DNA of 64,000 bases from Caenimonas soli (GTDB taxonomy: Bacteria > Pseudomonadota > Gammaproteobacteria > Burkholderiales > Burkholderiaceae_C). The stretch lies in assembly GCF_013155545.1 (NCBI RefSeq), contig NZ_JABJVV010000018.1, positions 53,271-117,270 on the forward strand, given 5' to 3'. Under the pieces are notes generated by a model. That model was not told where the DNA came from. It saw only the letters and a list, made by a program, of their open reading frames with translations, and made no database searches. A program made the translations under genes and the position numbers. Shown piece after piece: positions 17,087-26,770 of the stretch. How positions within the stretch are numbered: position 1 is the first letter of the stretch; the number at the start of each line of letters is the position of its first letter.

Positions 17087-17545
17087 GTGACCACAGAGCT
17101 GCTCTACCTGGAAGACATCACTCCTGGAATGCGTTTCACCAGCCCATCGGCGCACGTGAGTGAAGCTGACGTTGTGCGCTTCGCCAAGGAGTTCGACCCG
17201 CAGCCATTCCATGCCGACCCACAAGCGGCGAAGAACAGCTTCTTCGGCCGGCTGGTGGCTAGCGGTTGGCACACAGGCGCGGTCACCATGCGATTGCTTG
17301 CCACGGGAGGCCTACCTTTGGCCGGCGGAATCATCGGAGCAAGCGGTCAGCTGCAGTGGCCGGCGCCACTCCGGCCGGATTCCGACGTTCACGTCGAAAC
17401 GGAGGTGCTCGACGTCAAGCCCTCCAGGAGTAAGTCGGACCGAGGCCTCATCACGACTCGCAGCCAGACCATCGACGGAGAAGGCACAGTCGTGCAGGTC
17501 GTCGAGATGAAGGTTCTCGTATGGTCGAAATCACAAGCGAAGTAG
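17087..17545 (+). CDS. MaoC family dehydratase
   Basis: A 152-residue single hot-dog-fold protein of the MaoC hydratase family. The catalytic region is KEFDPQPFHADPQAAK followed by GRLVASGWHTGAVTMRLLA, with the usual Asp-His pair. Family members hydrate or dehydrate enoyl thioesters. It starts with GTG preceded by GAAGGA. Three palindromes upstream match those at hxlR, which suggests a small HxlR-controlled regulon in a far-off locus. Confidence 0.85.
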   Translation: MTTELLYLEDITPGMRFTSPSAHVSEADVVRFAKEFDPQPFHADPQAAKNSFFGRLVASGWHTGAVTMRLLATGGLPLAGGIIGASGQLQWPAPLRPDSDVHVETEVLDVKPSRSKSDRGLITTRSQTIDGEGTVVQVVEMKVLVWSKSQAK

Positions 17546-17587
17546 CCGACCCCTGTGACGCGAGGTAGGGGGTGAGACTCCTCGCCT

Positions 17588-19309
17588 TCAAGTCGGCTGC
17601 GCCGCCGCGGCGCGCTGCTTGCGGTACTCGGACATTGCGAGGAAGTGGTGAATCATGGCGACGGCGGCTGCGCCCTCGCCAATGGCGCCGCCCACGCGCT
17701 TGACCGAGCCACTGCGTGCATCTCCGACAGCGAAGACGCCTGGCACGCTTGCCTCCAACGCTGCACGGGGCCGGCCGTCTGTCGGTCCCGCGGCGTCTCC
17801 GGTGCGGATAAATCCCAAGGCATCTGTCTCCACGCATCCGCGGAGCCACTCGGTCGCGGGCTGCGCGCCGACGAAAAGAAACACACTGCGTAGCGCAACC
17901 TCCTGTTCCTCGGAGGCATGCTGTCGCCAACGTATACCCGTAAGACCCTCGAGCGGGTCTCCGTTTAGTTCCGTGAGCTCCGTGTGAGTGCGCAGTGAGA
18001 TGTTGGGAAGCGACGCAATCCTGTCGATGAGGTACCGGGACATGCTGGCCGCCAGCCCAGGACCACGCACCAGCATATGCACTTGGCTCGCGTGCCCCGA
18101 GAGCAGCACGGCAGCTTGACCCGCGGAGTTCCCGCCCCCAACCAACGCGACCTCCGCCCCGGCGCACATCTGTGCCTCGAGCGCCGACGCCCAATACCAG
18201 ACGCCACGGCCCTCGAACTCCTGCAGGCGAGGTACATCCGGACGTCTATAGCGTGCTCCCGAGGCAACAACGATGGTCCGGCCCCGCAGTTGGCGACCAT
18301 CCCGTAGCTTGACTCTCATTTCACCAAAGGTTTCCTGTGTGCTGCAGTCCAATTCTTCGGCGTGAGCCGGAATGAGAAACTGAGCTCCAAACTTCTGTGC
18401 CTGAATGTAGGCTCGCGCGGTGAGGGCTTGGCCAGATATTCCGGTGGGAAAGCCCAGGTAGTTTTCAATCCGTGCACTCGCGCCGGCCTGGCCGCCAAAC
18501 GCGCGCGAATCAACAATCGCCACGCGAAGGCCCTCCGAAGCGGCATAGACGGCCGTGGCCAGACCGGCCGGGCCAGAGCCGACAATCACGATGTCGAATA
18601 GCTCGTCGTGCGGCTCGCTGTCCACCATGCCGATGCAGCGGGCAAGTTCGTCCTCCGTCGGGTTGCGCAGCATCGTGCCGTCGGCACATACGGCAATTGC
18701 ATCATCTGGAGCGCCGCCGGCCTCCAGATGCAGCTCGGCGGCGTGCTCATCCCGACCGATGTCAAGGAGGTGGTGGGGGAAGCCATTTCTCTCAAGAAAA
18801 GACTCGAGGCGTAACAGGTAAGGGGAGCGCGGATTTCCGACGAGGACGACGCCACCGCTGCCACGCTGAATTAGTGCAACGCGCCTGAGGATTAGCGCTC
18901 GAACGATGCGCTCGCCAAGGTCCGCTTCTGCGATGAGGAGCGCGCGCAGCTGTTCCGGAGGTATCAGAAGCGCCTCTACCTCCTCCTCTGCGACTCCATC
19001 CACGAGCGCGGGACCGCCTGCGATTTGCCCCACCTCTCCAGTGAACTGGCCGACACCATGGCGAGCCACCTCGCCGTGCACGCCAATGCCATCGCGTTGA
19101 ATGGCAACTACCGTGCCCTTGAGTATGACGAACATACCCGGGCTCGTTTCGCCCGCGACGTAGAGGCGCTCCCCTTTGCGGTAGCCCGTCCCCAGGCCGA
19201 ATCGGCGGATGCGCGCAATCTCAGCCGTCGTCAGAACGGGGAAAGCTTGATGATGGCGGGTCGCCTCGACGGAGGTGGGTGAGGTGGGTTGGCTAGGTGC
19301 GCTCGACAT
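17588..19309 (-). CDS. cNMP-binding / thioredoxin-fold / thioredoxin-reductase-like fusion
   Basis: About 573 residues with three parts. An N-terminal cyclic-nucleotide-binding domain has GERLYVAGETSPGMFVILKG. A middle thioredoxin-like domain begins near VVLVGNPRSPYLLRLESFLE. A C-terminal FAD/NAD(P) oxidoreductase shows IVGSGPAGLATAVYAASEG, ALVGGGNSAGQAAVLL and VFAVGDARSGSVKRVG. The redox CxxC of true thioredoxin reductase is absent: after FGGQAG the sequence runs ASARIENYLGFPTG. The start at 19309 follows GGAGCC. The fusion is a known bacterial architecture; its substrate is unknown. Confidence 0.88.
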   Translation of the reverse strand: MSSAPSQPTSPTSVEATRHHQAFPVLTTAEIARIRRFGLGTGYRKGERLYVAGETSPGMFVILKGTVVAIQRDGIGVHGEVARHGVGQFTGEVGQIAGGPALVDGVAEEEVEALLIPPEQLRALLIAEADLGERIVRALILRRVALIQRGSGGVVLVGNPRSPYLLRLESFLERNGFPHHLLDIGRDEHAAELHLEAGGAPDDAIAVCADGTMLRNPTEDELARCIGMVDSEPHDELFDIVIVGSGPAGLATAVYAASEGLRVAIVDSRAFGGQAGASARIENYLGFPTGISGQALTARAYIQAQKFGAQFLIPAHAEELDCSTQETFGEMRVKLRDGRQLRGRTIVVASGARYRRPDVPRLQEFEGRGVWYWASALEAQMCAGAEVALVGGGNSAGQAAVLLSGHASQVHMLVRGPGLAASMSRYLIDRIASLPNISLRTHTELTELNGDPLEGLTGIRWRQHASEEQEVALRSVFLFVGAQPATEWLRGCVETDALGFIRTGDAAGPTDGRPRAALEASVPGVFAVGDARSGSVKRVGGAIGEGAAAVAMIHHFLAMSEYRKQRAAAAQPT

Positions 19310-19457
19310 GCTTGGCTCCAAGAAGGAAATGCAGAATAAAGGCTCACCCCTTCACGCCGCTTCTGTGTCGCCCAAGTCAGGACCCTCAGGTTCCAAGTCT
19401 GGACTGAAACGCACTCAGGCACATCCTCGCCCGTACGTGGTCAGCCCGCGCCGTGCT

Positions 19458-20060
19458 TCACTGCTCGATTAGAGGTACCCACCCGGGCTGCGCTTCGACG
19501 CGAGCGACCCAAGACCTGACACTGGGGAACGGCCGCAAGTCAATGGCCCCTTGTTCTGCCATTGAGATGTAAGGATACAACGCAAGGTCCGCGATGGTGT
19601 AACGGTTCAGTGCGACGAACTCGAGCGATGCGAGGTGCTGCTCCAACGTCCTCAGCACGTAGGCGGCCTGCGTTCGCCATGCAGCGAGCTCCACCTTTTT
19701 CTCCTCCTCCTTCTTGGCAATCGACGTGAAGAACCGAGCGGCCGAGAAGGCCTTGAGGACTTCACTCTGTTCGAAGAACATCCACTGGACGACGCGGATT
19801 TGGTCGAAACCGCTCGGTAGCAGAGGAGTTCCCTGCGCAAGATGCCAGAGGATGGCGTTCGACTCGGGAATTGCTTCGCCACTTGGAAGAATCAGTACGG
19901 GAATCTTCCCAGCCGCATTCATGGCCAGGAATTCTGGCGTGCGACTTGTGTTGTCTGCCAGTACATGCGTTATCCGCCGGTACTCCAATCCGAGCTGGGA
20001 CAGCAGGATGCGCACCTTCCATGCGTTGCCGGACAGCCGGCTGTCGTGCAGCGTGTACAT
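19458..20060 (-). CDS. Glutathione S-transferase family protein (region A)
   Basis: A 200-residue GST. The thioredoxin-like half starts YTLHDSRLSGNAWKVRILLS with the likely glutathione-activating Ser in SRLSGN. The GSH-binding Glu-Ser pair is in EAIPESNAILWHLA, and the helical half ends in the DLALYPYISM block. The ATG at 20060 follows GGGAG and matches the start of its paralogue at 53,057. It is divergent from the LysR gene of region A. In this setting it could attack an electrophilic sulfur or S-oxide intermediate, which is inference. Confidence 0.85.
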   Translation of the reverse strand: MYTLHDSRLSGNAWKVRILLSQLGLEYRRITHVLADNTSRTPEFLAMNAAGKIPVLILPSGEAIPESNAILWHLAQGTPLLPSGFDQIRVVQWMFFEQSEVLKAFSAARFFTSIAKKEEEKKVELAAWRTQAAYVLRTLEQHLASLEFVALNRYTIADLALYPYISMAEQGAIDLRPFPSVRSWVARVEAQPGWVPLIEQ

Positions 20061-20294
20061 CGCAGAACTCCCAGTGCGTTTCATTCCTGGCTCGACACTG
20101 CCCCGGATGCCGATAAGGACCAAGTCTGTCATGGCAATGCCTCTCGCAAGAGACGGCTCGCATCCAAGCTGCAACGACGGGTTACGGTCCTGCGGCAGCT
20201 GGTGTACGTGTGCCGCCCTGTCAGGGCCATGGCGCGCAAGGTGAAATATAGGGCGTGCGAACTACAATGTCGCGTACCATTTTGGCGGGGGTAC

Positions 20295-20310
20295 ATAACA
20301 GGCGGTTAAC
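20295..20310 (+). promoter_or_regulatory. LysR-type palindrome before region A lysR
   Basis: ATAACAGGCGGTTAAC has the same TAAC...GTTA frame as the sites before the catabolic operons. It lies 17 bases before the lysR start and overlaps the divergent GST/lysR promoter region, as expected for autoregulation. Confidence 0.55.
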
Positions 20311-20326
20311 CCCCGGGGAGCACACC

Positions 20327-21256
20327 ATGCAGATGAATCTCCGGCAAATTGAAGTCTTCAGGGCTGTCATGCTGTCCAACTCAATCGTGGGTGCTGCAAA
20401 CATGCTCCACGTGTCGCAGCCGGCCATCTCACGCTTATTGGCGCACACCGAGAGACGACTCGGCCTCCAGCTTTTCGAGCGAATCAAAGGTCGTCTGCAC
20501 CCGACGCCAGATGCCCAGAAGCTGTTCACCCAAGTGCAGGTGGTCTACGAAGGCGTGCAGCTGGTCAACGAGATGGCGGAAGACCTGGTCGAGAACCGGG
20601 AGGGGACGCTGCGGCTGGCGGGCGCCCCGAGCCTTTGCCACGAGATGGTTCCAAAGGCAATTGCGGCGTTCTGCAGGAGCTATCCTGATGTGCGCATCGT
20701 GTTGCAGACGTTGTCGCCGCCGAAGCTGCTGGACGCGGTCCTGACGCAGCAGGCCGAACTGGGCCTCGCTTTCTTCTCGGAGCCGCATTCGGCTGTCAAT
20801 TCATCTGTCATCTACCCGAATCATATTGTCCTGGCGCTTCCCCAAACTCACCCACTCGCCGCGGAGAAGCTCGTCGACCTGAGCGCCATCGCGGACTTGC
20901 CTCTGATTGGCTTTCGGTCTGACATTCCAATTGGGCAGTTGATTCGTCGTTCGTTCATGGCCGAAGGGCTTGCGCCGAGGGCGAAGATTGAAGTGCAACA
21001 GCTCCACGTTGCATGCGCCCTTGTACAAGAAGGTGCTGGTGCAGCACTTGTCGATGAAATCACGGCTGCAGGAACGCTATGGAGCAACGTGGCTTTCCGC
21101 CAAATCAAACCGACGGTGACCGCACCTGTCAGCGCCATCCATGCCAACTTCGCGCCTCTGTCTCGCATGGCCAAGCTGTTCCTGGCTTCACTGAAGCAAG
21201 TGACCTCTGAGATGAACAGCGAGGTCAAGCGGTCCATGAAGCCGAGCAGAGGTTGA
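20327..21256 (+). CDS. LysR family regulator of region A
   Basis: A 309-residue LysR protein. It opens MNLRQIEVFRAVMLSNSIVG and has the recognition helix HVSQPAISRLLAHTERRLG and the FERIKGRLHPTPDA block. The effector domain includes FRSDIPIGQLIRRSF and VQQLHVACALVQEGAGAALV. It is close to the region B LysR at 54,686 over its whole length. The start at 20327 follows GGGGAG. Its likely targets are the four promoters that share a palindrome near -65. The inducer is unknown, probably the thioimidazole substrate or an early product. Confidence 0.9.
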   Translation: MQMNLRQIEVFRAVMLSNSIVGAANMLHVSQPAISRLLAHTERRLGLQLFERIKGRLHPTPDAQKLFTQVQVVYEGVQLVNEMAEDLVENREGTLRLAGAPSLCHEMVPKAIAAFCRSYPDVRIVLQTLSPPKLLDAVLTQQAELGLAFFSEPHSAVNSSVIYPNHIVLALPQTHPLAAEKLVDLSAIADLPLIGFRSDIPIGQLIRRSFMAEGLAPRAKIEVQQLHVACALVQEGAGAALVDEITAAGTLWSNVAFRQIKPTVTAPVSAIHANFAPLSRMAKLFLASLKQVTSEMNSEVKRSMKPSRG

Positions 21257-21277
21257 ATCGAGTGTTCGACTCGATTC
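21255..21277 (+). terminator. Hairpin between lysR and molybdoenzyme gene
   Basis: GAATCGAGT and ACTCGATTC form a perfect 9-bp stem with a 5-base loop at the lysR stop. The molybdoenzyme gene converges from the right, so it may end transcripts from both sides. Confidence 0.5.
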
Positions 21278-21306
21278 GCGCCGCTCTCCGGTAGGGCTAG
21301 GTCACG

Positions 21307-23625
21307 CTAGTCTGCACCCTCGTCCTTGCGGACGGCGAAGGGCGGGGGCATGAATGCAGTCACAGGAGGAACTGCGCCAAGAAAGCGCTCAATCTGTACA
21401 AGACACGTCTGAGCTGCACAGCCTTGAGACAACTGCGATGCCCCAACGTCGGCTGTGAGTACGTTCGGGTTGCCGTGCTTCTCCAGGGACCCGGCCACAG
21501 CCCATGATTCGGGGTCGAACCAAGCACCGGTGGAAAGCTTCGCCACGCCGCGGGCTATTCCGTCCGACAGTCTGGCGCCCGCAAGGCAAGAGCCTCGGTC
21601 GTTAAAGATTCTGACGAGGTCGCCCTCTCGAATGCCTCTTTCCTGGGCATCGTGGAGGTTCATGACCGCCGGCTCGCGGCCTTGTACTTTGTTGTCGCGG
21701 CTGTAGCTACTGTGGTCAAGTTGACTGTGTAGTCGGGTGTGCGGCTGGTCAGACAACAGGTGAATCGGGTGCTTCTGGCTGCCAGGACCACCGAGCCACT
21801 CAGCCGGCTCGAACCACATCGGGTGCCCCCCGCAGTCGGGGTAGTTCCGAACTGCAATGTCTTGGCTAAAAATCTCGAGCTTGCCGGACCTTGTCCCAAG
21901 CGGATGAGCGGACGGGTCGGCCCTGAAGTCGGCGAACGTCACATGGCTGCTTTCATCCACGGGGATTTCTGCCACCCCGTTCTCCCAGAAGGTCTCGAAC
22001 GGAGGTAGCACCACTCCCTTGTTTTGCGCCGACTGCTGGCACCGGTCGTACAGGAGCTGCAGCCATTCTTGGGAGGAGCGTCCCTCGGTGAATTCTGCCT
22101 CAGTTCCTAGTCGCCTGGCCAAGGCGGAGAAGATGTCGTAGTCACTCCTTGCCTCACCGACGGGCGAAATGACTTTGCGCATGGCGATGAGGTACGGCTC
22201 CTTGGAAGCGAATCCGATGTCGTCTCGCTCAAAGGTCGTAGTCGTTGGGAAGACCACGTCCGCAGCCTTCGCTGTGGCTGTCCAGAACTGCTCGTTGACG
22301 ACAACTGCCTTTGGTAGGCGCCAAGCGCGCAACAGCCGGTTCAGGTCCTGGTGGTGATGAAACGGGTTCCCGCCGGCCCAATAGACGAAATCGACCTCGG
22401 GGTACTTGTACGACTTGCCGTTGTACGAGAAGCTAGCTCCTGGCTTCTCGAGCATGTCAGCGACACGAGCGACCGGGATGAACTCTGATACCGGGTTTCT
22501 TCCCTGGGGCAGGGTGGGGCCGGGAAACGGCAGCGGTGTGCCACCAATCCCGTTGACCGCCCCGTACCCGATGCCGAATCCGCCGCCAGGCAATCCGATT
22601 TGCCCAAGCATGGCCGCAAGTGCGACGGTGGCCCAGTATGGCTGCTCTCCGTGGTGCGCTCGTTGGAGAGACCATGCCGCCGTGATGAAGGACCGCTTGG
22701 CACTCACCAGTCGAGCCAGCTCGCGGATTTTGGAAGCAGCGACGCCGGTGATTTGCTGTGCCCACTCCGGTGCCTTGGCTATCCCGTCAGCCTCACCGGT
22801 GAGGTACGGTGCAAATCGGTCGAATCCGACGCAATGCGTGCGCAGGAACTGCTTGTCGTGCCAGCCACGGGTGTACACCTCGAAAGCCAGAGCGAGCAAA
22901 AGTGCGGTGTCTGTGTTTGGGCGAATCGGCACCCATTCGTGTGGAACCGACGAATCGAGGTCCGAGCGAACGGGGCTGATGTTGATGAACTGCACCTTGG
23001 CTTCGGCCATGCTGCGCAGGCCCGCTCGCACTGTATGGCGACCTACCATACCCCAGGAAATTTGCGAGTTCTTTAGGGGCACTCCACCGAACGAGAGAAA
23101 CAGCTCGGTGTTCTTGGCCAGGACATCCCAAGTGGTCTGGGCGGCAATGAGCCTGTCCATGGACATGGCGATGCGGGGCATTATCACGTTGCCGGCACCA
23201 AGGCTGTACGAGTCAACATGCCCGACGTAGCCCCCGAGTGTGTTGAAGAACCGGTGTATTTGGCTTTGAGCGTGATTGAACCTGCCGGCGCTCGACCATC
23301 CATACGAGCCCGCAAAGACGGAACGATTTCCCGAGTCTTTGATGGTCGCCTGAAGCGCCCGAGCGACCAGGTCCAGGGCCTCGCCCCATGAGACCTCCAC
23401 GAACGGTTCGACGCCGCGTCGCTCAGGGTTCGCTCCCCAGCCTTTCTCAATCCAGCTAAGCCGTACCGCCGGCCTGCGGACTCGATTCGGTGCTTGCGCT
23501 GCCTCGAGTGCGGCGAGGCCTATTGGAGAGGGGTCAGGGTCTCGACTGAATGGGCGGAGAGATGGGCGACCGGTCTCGGCACCTTCCACTTCGTACACGC
23601 CCCAGTGCGCGGCCGTAAAGCTCAT
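21307..23625 (-). CDS. Molybdopterin oxidoreductase, DMSO/TMAO/biotin-sulfoxide reductase type (A)
   Basis: A 772-residue molybdenum enzyme of the S- and N-oxide reductase group. The N-terminus lacks the iron-sulfur Cys motif and any Tat signal, so it should be cytoplasmic, like BisC. Landmarks are SYGWSSAGRFNHAQSQ, the presumed Mo-ligand Ser in DSYSLGAGNVIMPR, the WSLQRAHHGEQPYWA block, YWAGGNPFHHHQDLNR, and the C-terminal pterin-binding LHSQLDHSSYSRDNK and NDRGSCLAGA. It follows DUF917 by 96 bases. Reduction of an S-oxide of the pathway substrate is the simplest role. Two paralogues lie in region B. Confidence 0.88.
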   Translation of the reverse strand: MSFTAAHWGVYEVEGAETGRPSLRPFSRDPDPSPIGLAALEAAQAPNRVRRPAVRLSWIEKGWGANPERRGVEPFVEVSWGEALDLVARALQATIKDSGNRSVFAGSYGWSSAGRFNHAQSQIHRFFNTLGGYVGHVDSYSLGAGNVIMPRIAMSMDRLIAAQTTWDVLAKNTELFLSFGGVPLKNSQISWGMVGRHTVRAGLRSMAEAKVQFINISPVRSDLDSSVPHEWVPIRPNTDTALLLALAFEVYTRGWHDKQFLRTHCVGFDRFAPYLTGEADGIAKAPEWAQQITGVAASKIRELARLVSAKRSFITAAWSLQRAHHGEQPYWATVALAAMLGQIGLPGGGFGIGYGAVNGIGGTPLPFPGPTLPQGRNPVSEFIPVARVADMLEKPGASFSYNGKSYKYPEVDFVYWAGGNPFHHHQDLNRLLRAWRLPKAVVVNEQFWTATAKAADVVFPTTTTFERDDIGFASKEPYLIAMRKVISPVGEARSDYDIFSALARRLGTEAEFTEGRSSQEWLQLLYDRCQQSAQNKGVVLPPFETFWENGVAEIPVDESSHVTFADFRADPSAHPLGTRSGKLEIFSQDIAVRNYPDCGGHPMWFEPAEWLGGPGSQKHPIHLLSDQPHTRLHSQLDHSSYSRDNKVQGREPAVMNLHDAQERGIREGDLVRIFNDRGSCLAGARLSDGIARGVAKLSTGAWFDPESWAVAGSLEKHGNPNVLTADVGASQLSQGCAAQTCLVQIERFLGAVPPVTAFMPPPFAVRKDEGAD

Positions 23626-23720
23626 GACGGTCTCCGTCGTGATTCAGACAGGGAGGTGCTCCGATGCGCAGACGCGGCAACGCCACGCAACCGGCTGCGC
23701 GCATGCGATAAGAGTCCGCT

Positions 23721-24794
23721 TCACGCTTGCGGGTCCAGCGCGAACTTAGCGAGATTGGCGCCCAGGGCCTTCTCCACGTCGGGGTAAATCGCCGGGTCGA
23801 AAATCCCGCTCCCCAGCGGCAAGTTCCGCTTGCTCGTCGCGATAATCGCAACTCTTGTCCCCTCCTTGAGTTCTCTGATGGCAAGCACTGCGCCGGTCTG
23901 CGGGTCGAGAGTTGCGATAAGGTCGGGGAACGTTGCAACACGTTCCCCGTTGGAGGTCGCGTACATGTACTCGTTGCACACGCCGAGGGCGACTTCGTTC
24001 CCGTCAGTTCCGCGAACAGTGACTTGGCCTACGTCGAAGCCGTCCGCGTACGCGACCGTGTTCGAGGTGACTACGCCGTCTGCAAGGATTCGCCCCCGCG
24101 TCTGCCGCACGACTGCGTCGACTACGCGCTCCCCAGACTGGCTCGCCGCGACCATCTCGCGGCCCAGCGCGAGCTGGTATGAAATTGCGCCCACCGCCCC
24201 CGCCGCGGACACCAAGGACGCAGCGAATGGTCCTCGGCAAGCCATGATGAGCCCACCGTTCTGGACCGCGGCGGCGCGCATCAGCGACGATGTCGTCAAG
24301 GTGTTCCCGTGCACCAAGATGCGAACCTTGTCGCCCACGCCGCTTTGGTAGAAGGTGACGTCGGGGCGGGAAGCGAGGCCCAGGCTACCCATCTTCACCG
24401 TTGGATGGCCGCGACCATTGCATGCAGCGTCAATCACCGGTATTCCCAGGGACGCCGCCATCACCCAGCCGTAGATTCCAGGGACATGCCCTGGGATGAC
24501 GCCACTGGGCGTGACGCCCGATGTATGCAGCAGCTGGCGTGCTGCCTGGATGGAGTGGTCTGCGTTGGGCTTGTGGACGCCTTGGCCTGGGGCGCCGACC
24601 CCTGTGGCAACGAGGATGGTGTCATCCCCGTGGAGGGAGGCGATTGGAGCTAGGCGCAAAGGTCCGTTCGCCAGCGCCACTTCACCGAATTTGCGTTCAA
24701 TCAGCGCACGCTCTTGGCCGCTGCCTCCGGCGGACAGCAGAACTCCGCCAAGGACGGCGGGCCACACGTCCTCCTGGGTGAGATGTCGTTCCAT
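23721..24794 (-). CDS. DUF917 protein, S-methyl-thiohydantoin desulfurase family (A)
   Basis: A 357-residue DUF917 protein. The family signature includes VLGGVLLSAGGSGQ at the start, ACNGRGHPTVKMGSLGLAS in the middle, and the GVCNEYM and PLGSGIFDP blocks toward the end. Members of this family are described as S-methyl-thiohydantoin desulfurases, which take the sulfur substituent off a thiohydantoin to give hydantoin. That fits the urocanase, hydantoinase and carbamoylase homologues upstream. The ATG at 24794 follows GGAGG; a LysR-type promoter lies about 100-165 bases upstream. The paralogue at 53,068 is intact. Confidence 0.85.
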   Translation of the reverse strand: MERHLTQEDVWPAVLGGVLLSAGGSGQERALIERKFGEVALANGPLRLAPIASLHGDDTILVATGVGAPGQGVHKPNADHSIQAARQLLHTSGVTPSGVIPGHVPGIYGWVMAASLGIPVIDAACNGRGHPTVKMGSLGLASRPDVTFYQSGVGDKVRILVHGNTLTTSSLMRAAAVQNGGLIMACRGPFAASLVSAAGAVGAISYQLALGREMVAASQSGERVVDAVVRQTRGRILADGVVTSNTVAYADGFDVGQVTVRGTDGNEVALGVCNEYMYATSNGERVATFPDLIATLDPQTGAVLAIRELKEGTRVAIIATSKRNLPLGSGIFDPAIYPDVEKALGANLAKFALDPQA

Positions 24795-24894
24795 CAACGT
24801 GCCTCCGACGCCGGTGCCGAGGTGGGTTGAATATGCCGGGTCACAGTCCTTGCGCGCTTGCTCATTCCAATTTCCTCACGTCATCTGACATCGC

Positions 24895-24960
24895 AGTCTA
24901 GGACTCGAGCGTCGAAATGTCTCGTGCTCGTTTTGCAGTCGCCGTTAACACCGTGTTATG
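24895..24960 (-). promoter_or_regulatory. LysR-type promoter of the DUF917-molybdoenzyme unit
   Basis: On the minus strand: palindrome TTAACACCGTGTTATG (24,945-24,960), -35 AGACAT (24,917-24,922), a 16-base gap, and -10 TAGACT (24,895-24,900). Spacing from the TTTTGC tract to GCAGTCTAGG is 38 bases, identical to the copies at 34.7 and 54.6 kb. Confidence 0.75.
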
Positions 24961-25067
24961 CGGAACGCGAGGCGAGGTGCAGCCGGCACCGGCGTAGCTG
25001 GAGTTTTGACAATCGGCAGAGCGATGACCAACTCGCGAAGCACGCCGCACTCGCCACGCCACTGCGT

Positions 25068-26679
25068 TCATGCTGCAATGAGGCTTAGCGCCCGCAATGC
25101 GTCAGCTTCGGTGCGGTACAACCGCAGCTGGGGCTGTTCGGACAGCGCCCCTGCGCGCCTTAGCACCATTTCGACAGGCAGCTTGATTCCGCGGGAGTTC
25201 AACAGCTTACTGAGGGCGCTGAAGGTTTCAACCCCGGTGGCGTCGATGCGGTTGATTGGTTGCGCGAAGAGGCAAATGTGGTGTGTATCAGGGTGCTCGG
25301 CGAGGTGTTCCACCACGGCGCGCTCGAAGGCGGCCGCTGATGCAAAGTCCAGCTCGGCGTCCATCCGCAGAGCGTAGGTGTGCGGTGCAATCGGAGCCAG
25401 GTGCCAAAGGTGCCGGTCTCGAAGGCTTCCATCTGGGTGTACGCCTACTTCGATGATTCGTGGGTAAAGTCTCACGTACAAGAAATGGGCCAAGCTCATC
25501 ACCGTGCCGGTGAGTACGCCCCAATAGATGGAGGGTGAGGACAACAGCGTGACGAGGGCAGTGACTCCTGCCGTTGCTGCCTCTACACCACAGATGGCTG
25601 AACACTCCTGGCTTGAACAAGCCCAGAACCGCCGCGACAACCACCGCTGCGAGGGCTGCCGAGGGGACGTGATAAAGCGCAGGGGTAAGAAACAGCAGGA
25701 CCACGAATACGACACCGCACGCAATGACGGTCGCCCAGCCGGTTTTGGCGCCCGAGTAAAGCGTGATGGCCGCACGCGAGAACGACGTGCTGGTCGGGAA
25801 ACTGCCGCAAAGACCGGGTACCACCTTGCCGATTCCTTGGCCGATGAGGTCTTGGTTGGCGTCCCATCGTTTGCCGTCGTGCTGGCTTTCAATCTTCGCA
25901 CTGGCCGCCATCTCCATTGAGCTCACGAGCGCCAGAACGAGTGCAGGCGCAAGGAGAGCACCGAAAGTCTCCCAGGACGGCACCGCGGGGATGAAGAACT
26001 CCGGCATGCCAGCCGGAACGCTTCCCACCACATCGCCGCGGGTGGCATAGCCGGTCGCCCAGCTCAAGACGGCTGCGGCAGCTAGCACCAACAAGACTGC
26101 GGGAAGCTTGGGCACCTTGCGCTTGCAAATCTCAAAGATGGCGAGGCTCACCAAGCCGTATGCAGTCGCTTCGTACTGAAGTTGGCCGCTCTCAACTAAC
26201 CCTGCCAGCGGGCCATGGAGGCCAAGGAGCTTGGGCAGCTCAGAGACGACGATGAGAATGGCTGCAGCCTGGCTAAAGCCCACCAGAACCGGCGAACTCA
26301 TCAGGTGCAGCATCCAAGCTGCGCCGCTTGCGCCAACCGCTAGCTGCATCGCGCCAGAGAGTAGGGCGAGCCAAACAGCGAGGAGAACCCACTGTGAGGT
26401 TCCCGGCTCTGCCATCCCTACCAGGGAAACGCCAACTAACACGCTGCTCAGTGCAGAGGGGCCGACGGCCAAGCGTGTCGAACTGCTGAACAAAACAGCA
26501 GCGAGCATTGGCAGGAACGTGGCGTAGAGGCCAGTCACGAACGGCATGCCGGCCAAGCCAGCGTACGCGACCGACTGCGGAGTCATCACCACCGCCACCG
26601 TCAGGGCAGCAGTCGCCTCTCCGCGCAGCAGACGTGCGTCAGGGCGAGGCCAGCGTAAGAATGGGAGCCACCTGGTCAC
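25068..26679 (-). pseudogene. SulP-type anion permease with STAS domain, frameshifted
   Basis: A SulP family permease read in two frames. The N-terminal part (from GTG at 26679) has the family start ALTVAVVMTPQSVAYAGLAG and about ten membrane segments up to GVFSHLW. The frame then breaks at about 25,587, where one extra base (or two missing) would restore continuity to VEAATAGVTALVTLLSSPS. The C-terminal STAS domain (ATGVETFSALSKLLNSRG) follows in the second frame. SulP proteins move sulfate and other anions. Placement in this cluster suggests sulfate, sulfite or a sulfinate as cargo. It may be a true pseudogene or a sequence error. Confidence 0.8.
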
Positions 26680-26770
26680 GTAATCCGCCTCACGTACATA
26701 GCCAAGCCAGTTGTGGCCGCGAGCATTTCATGACAGCGCTCGACGCGATTGCGACCCGGAGTGCGGTGCA

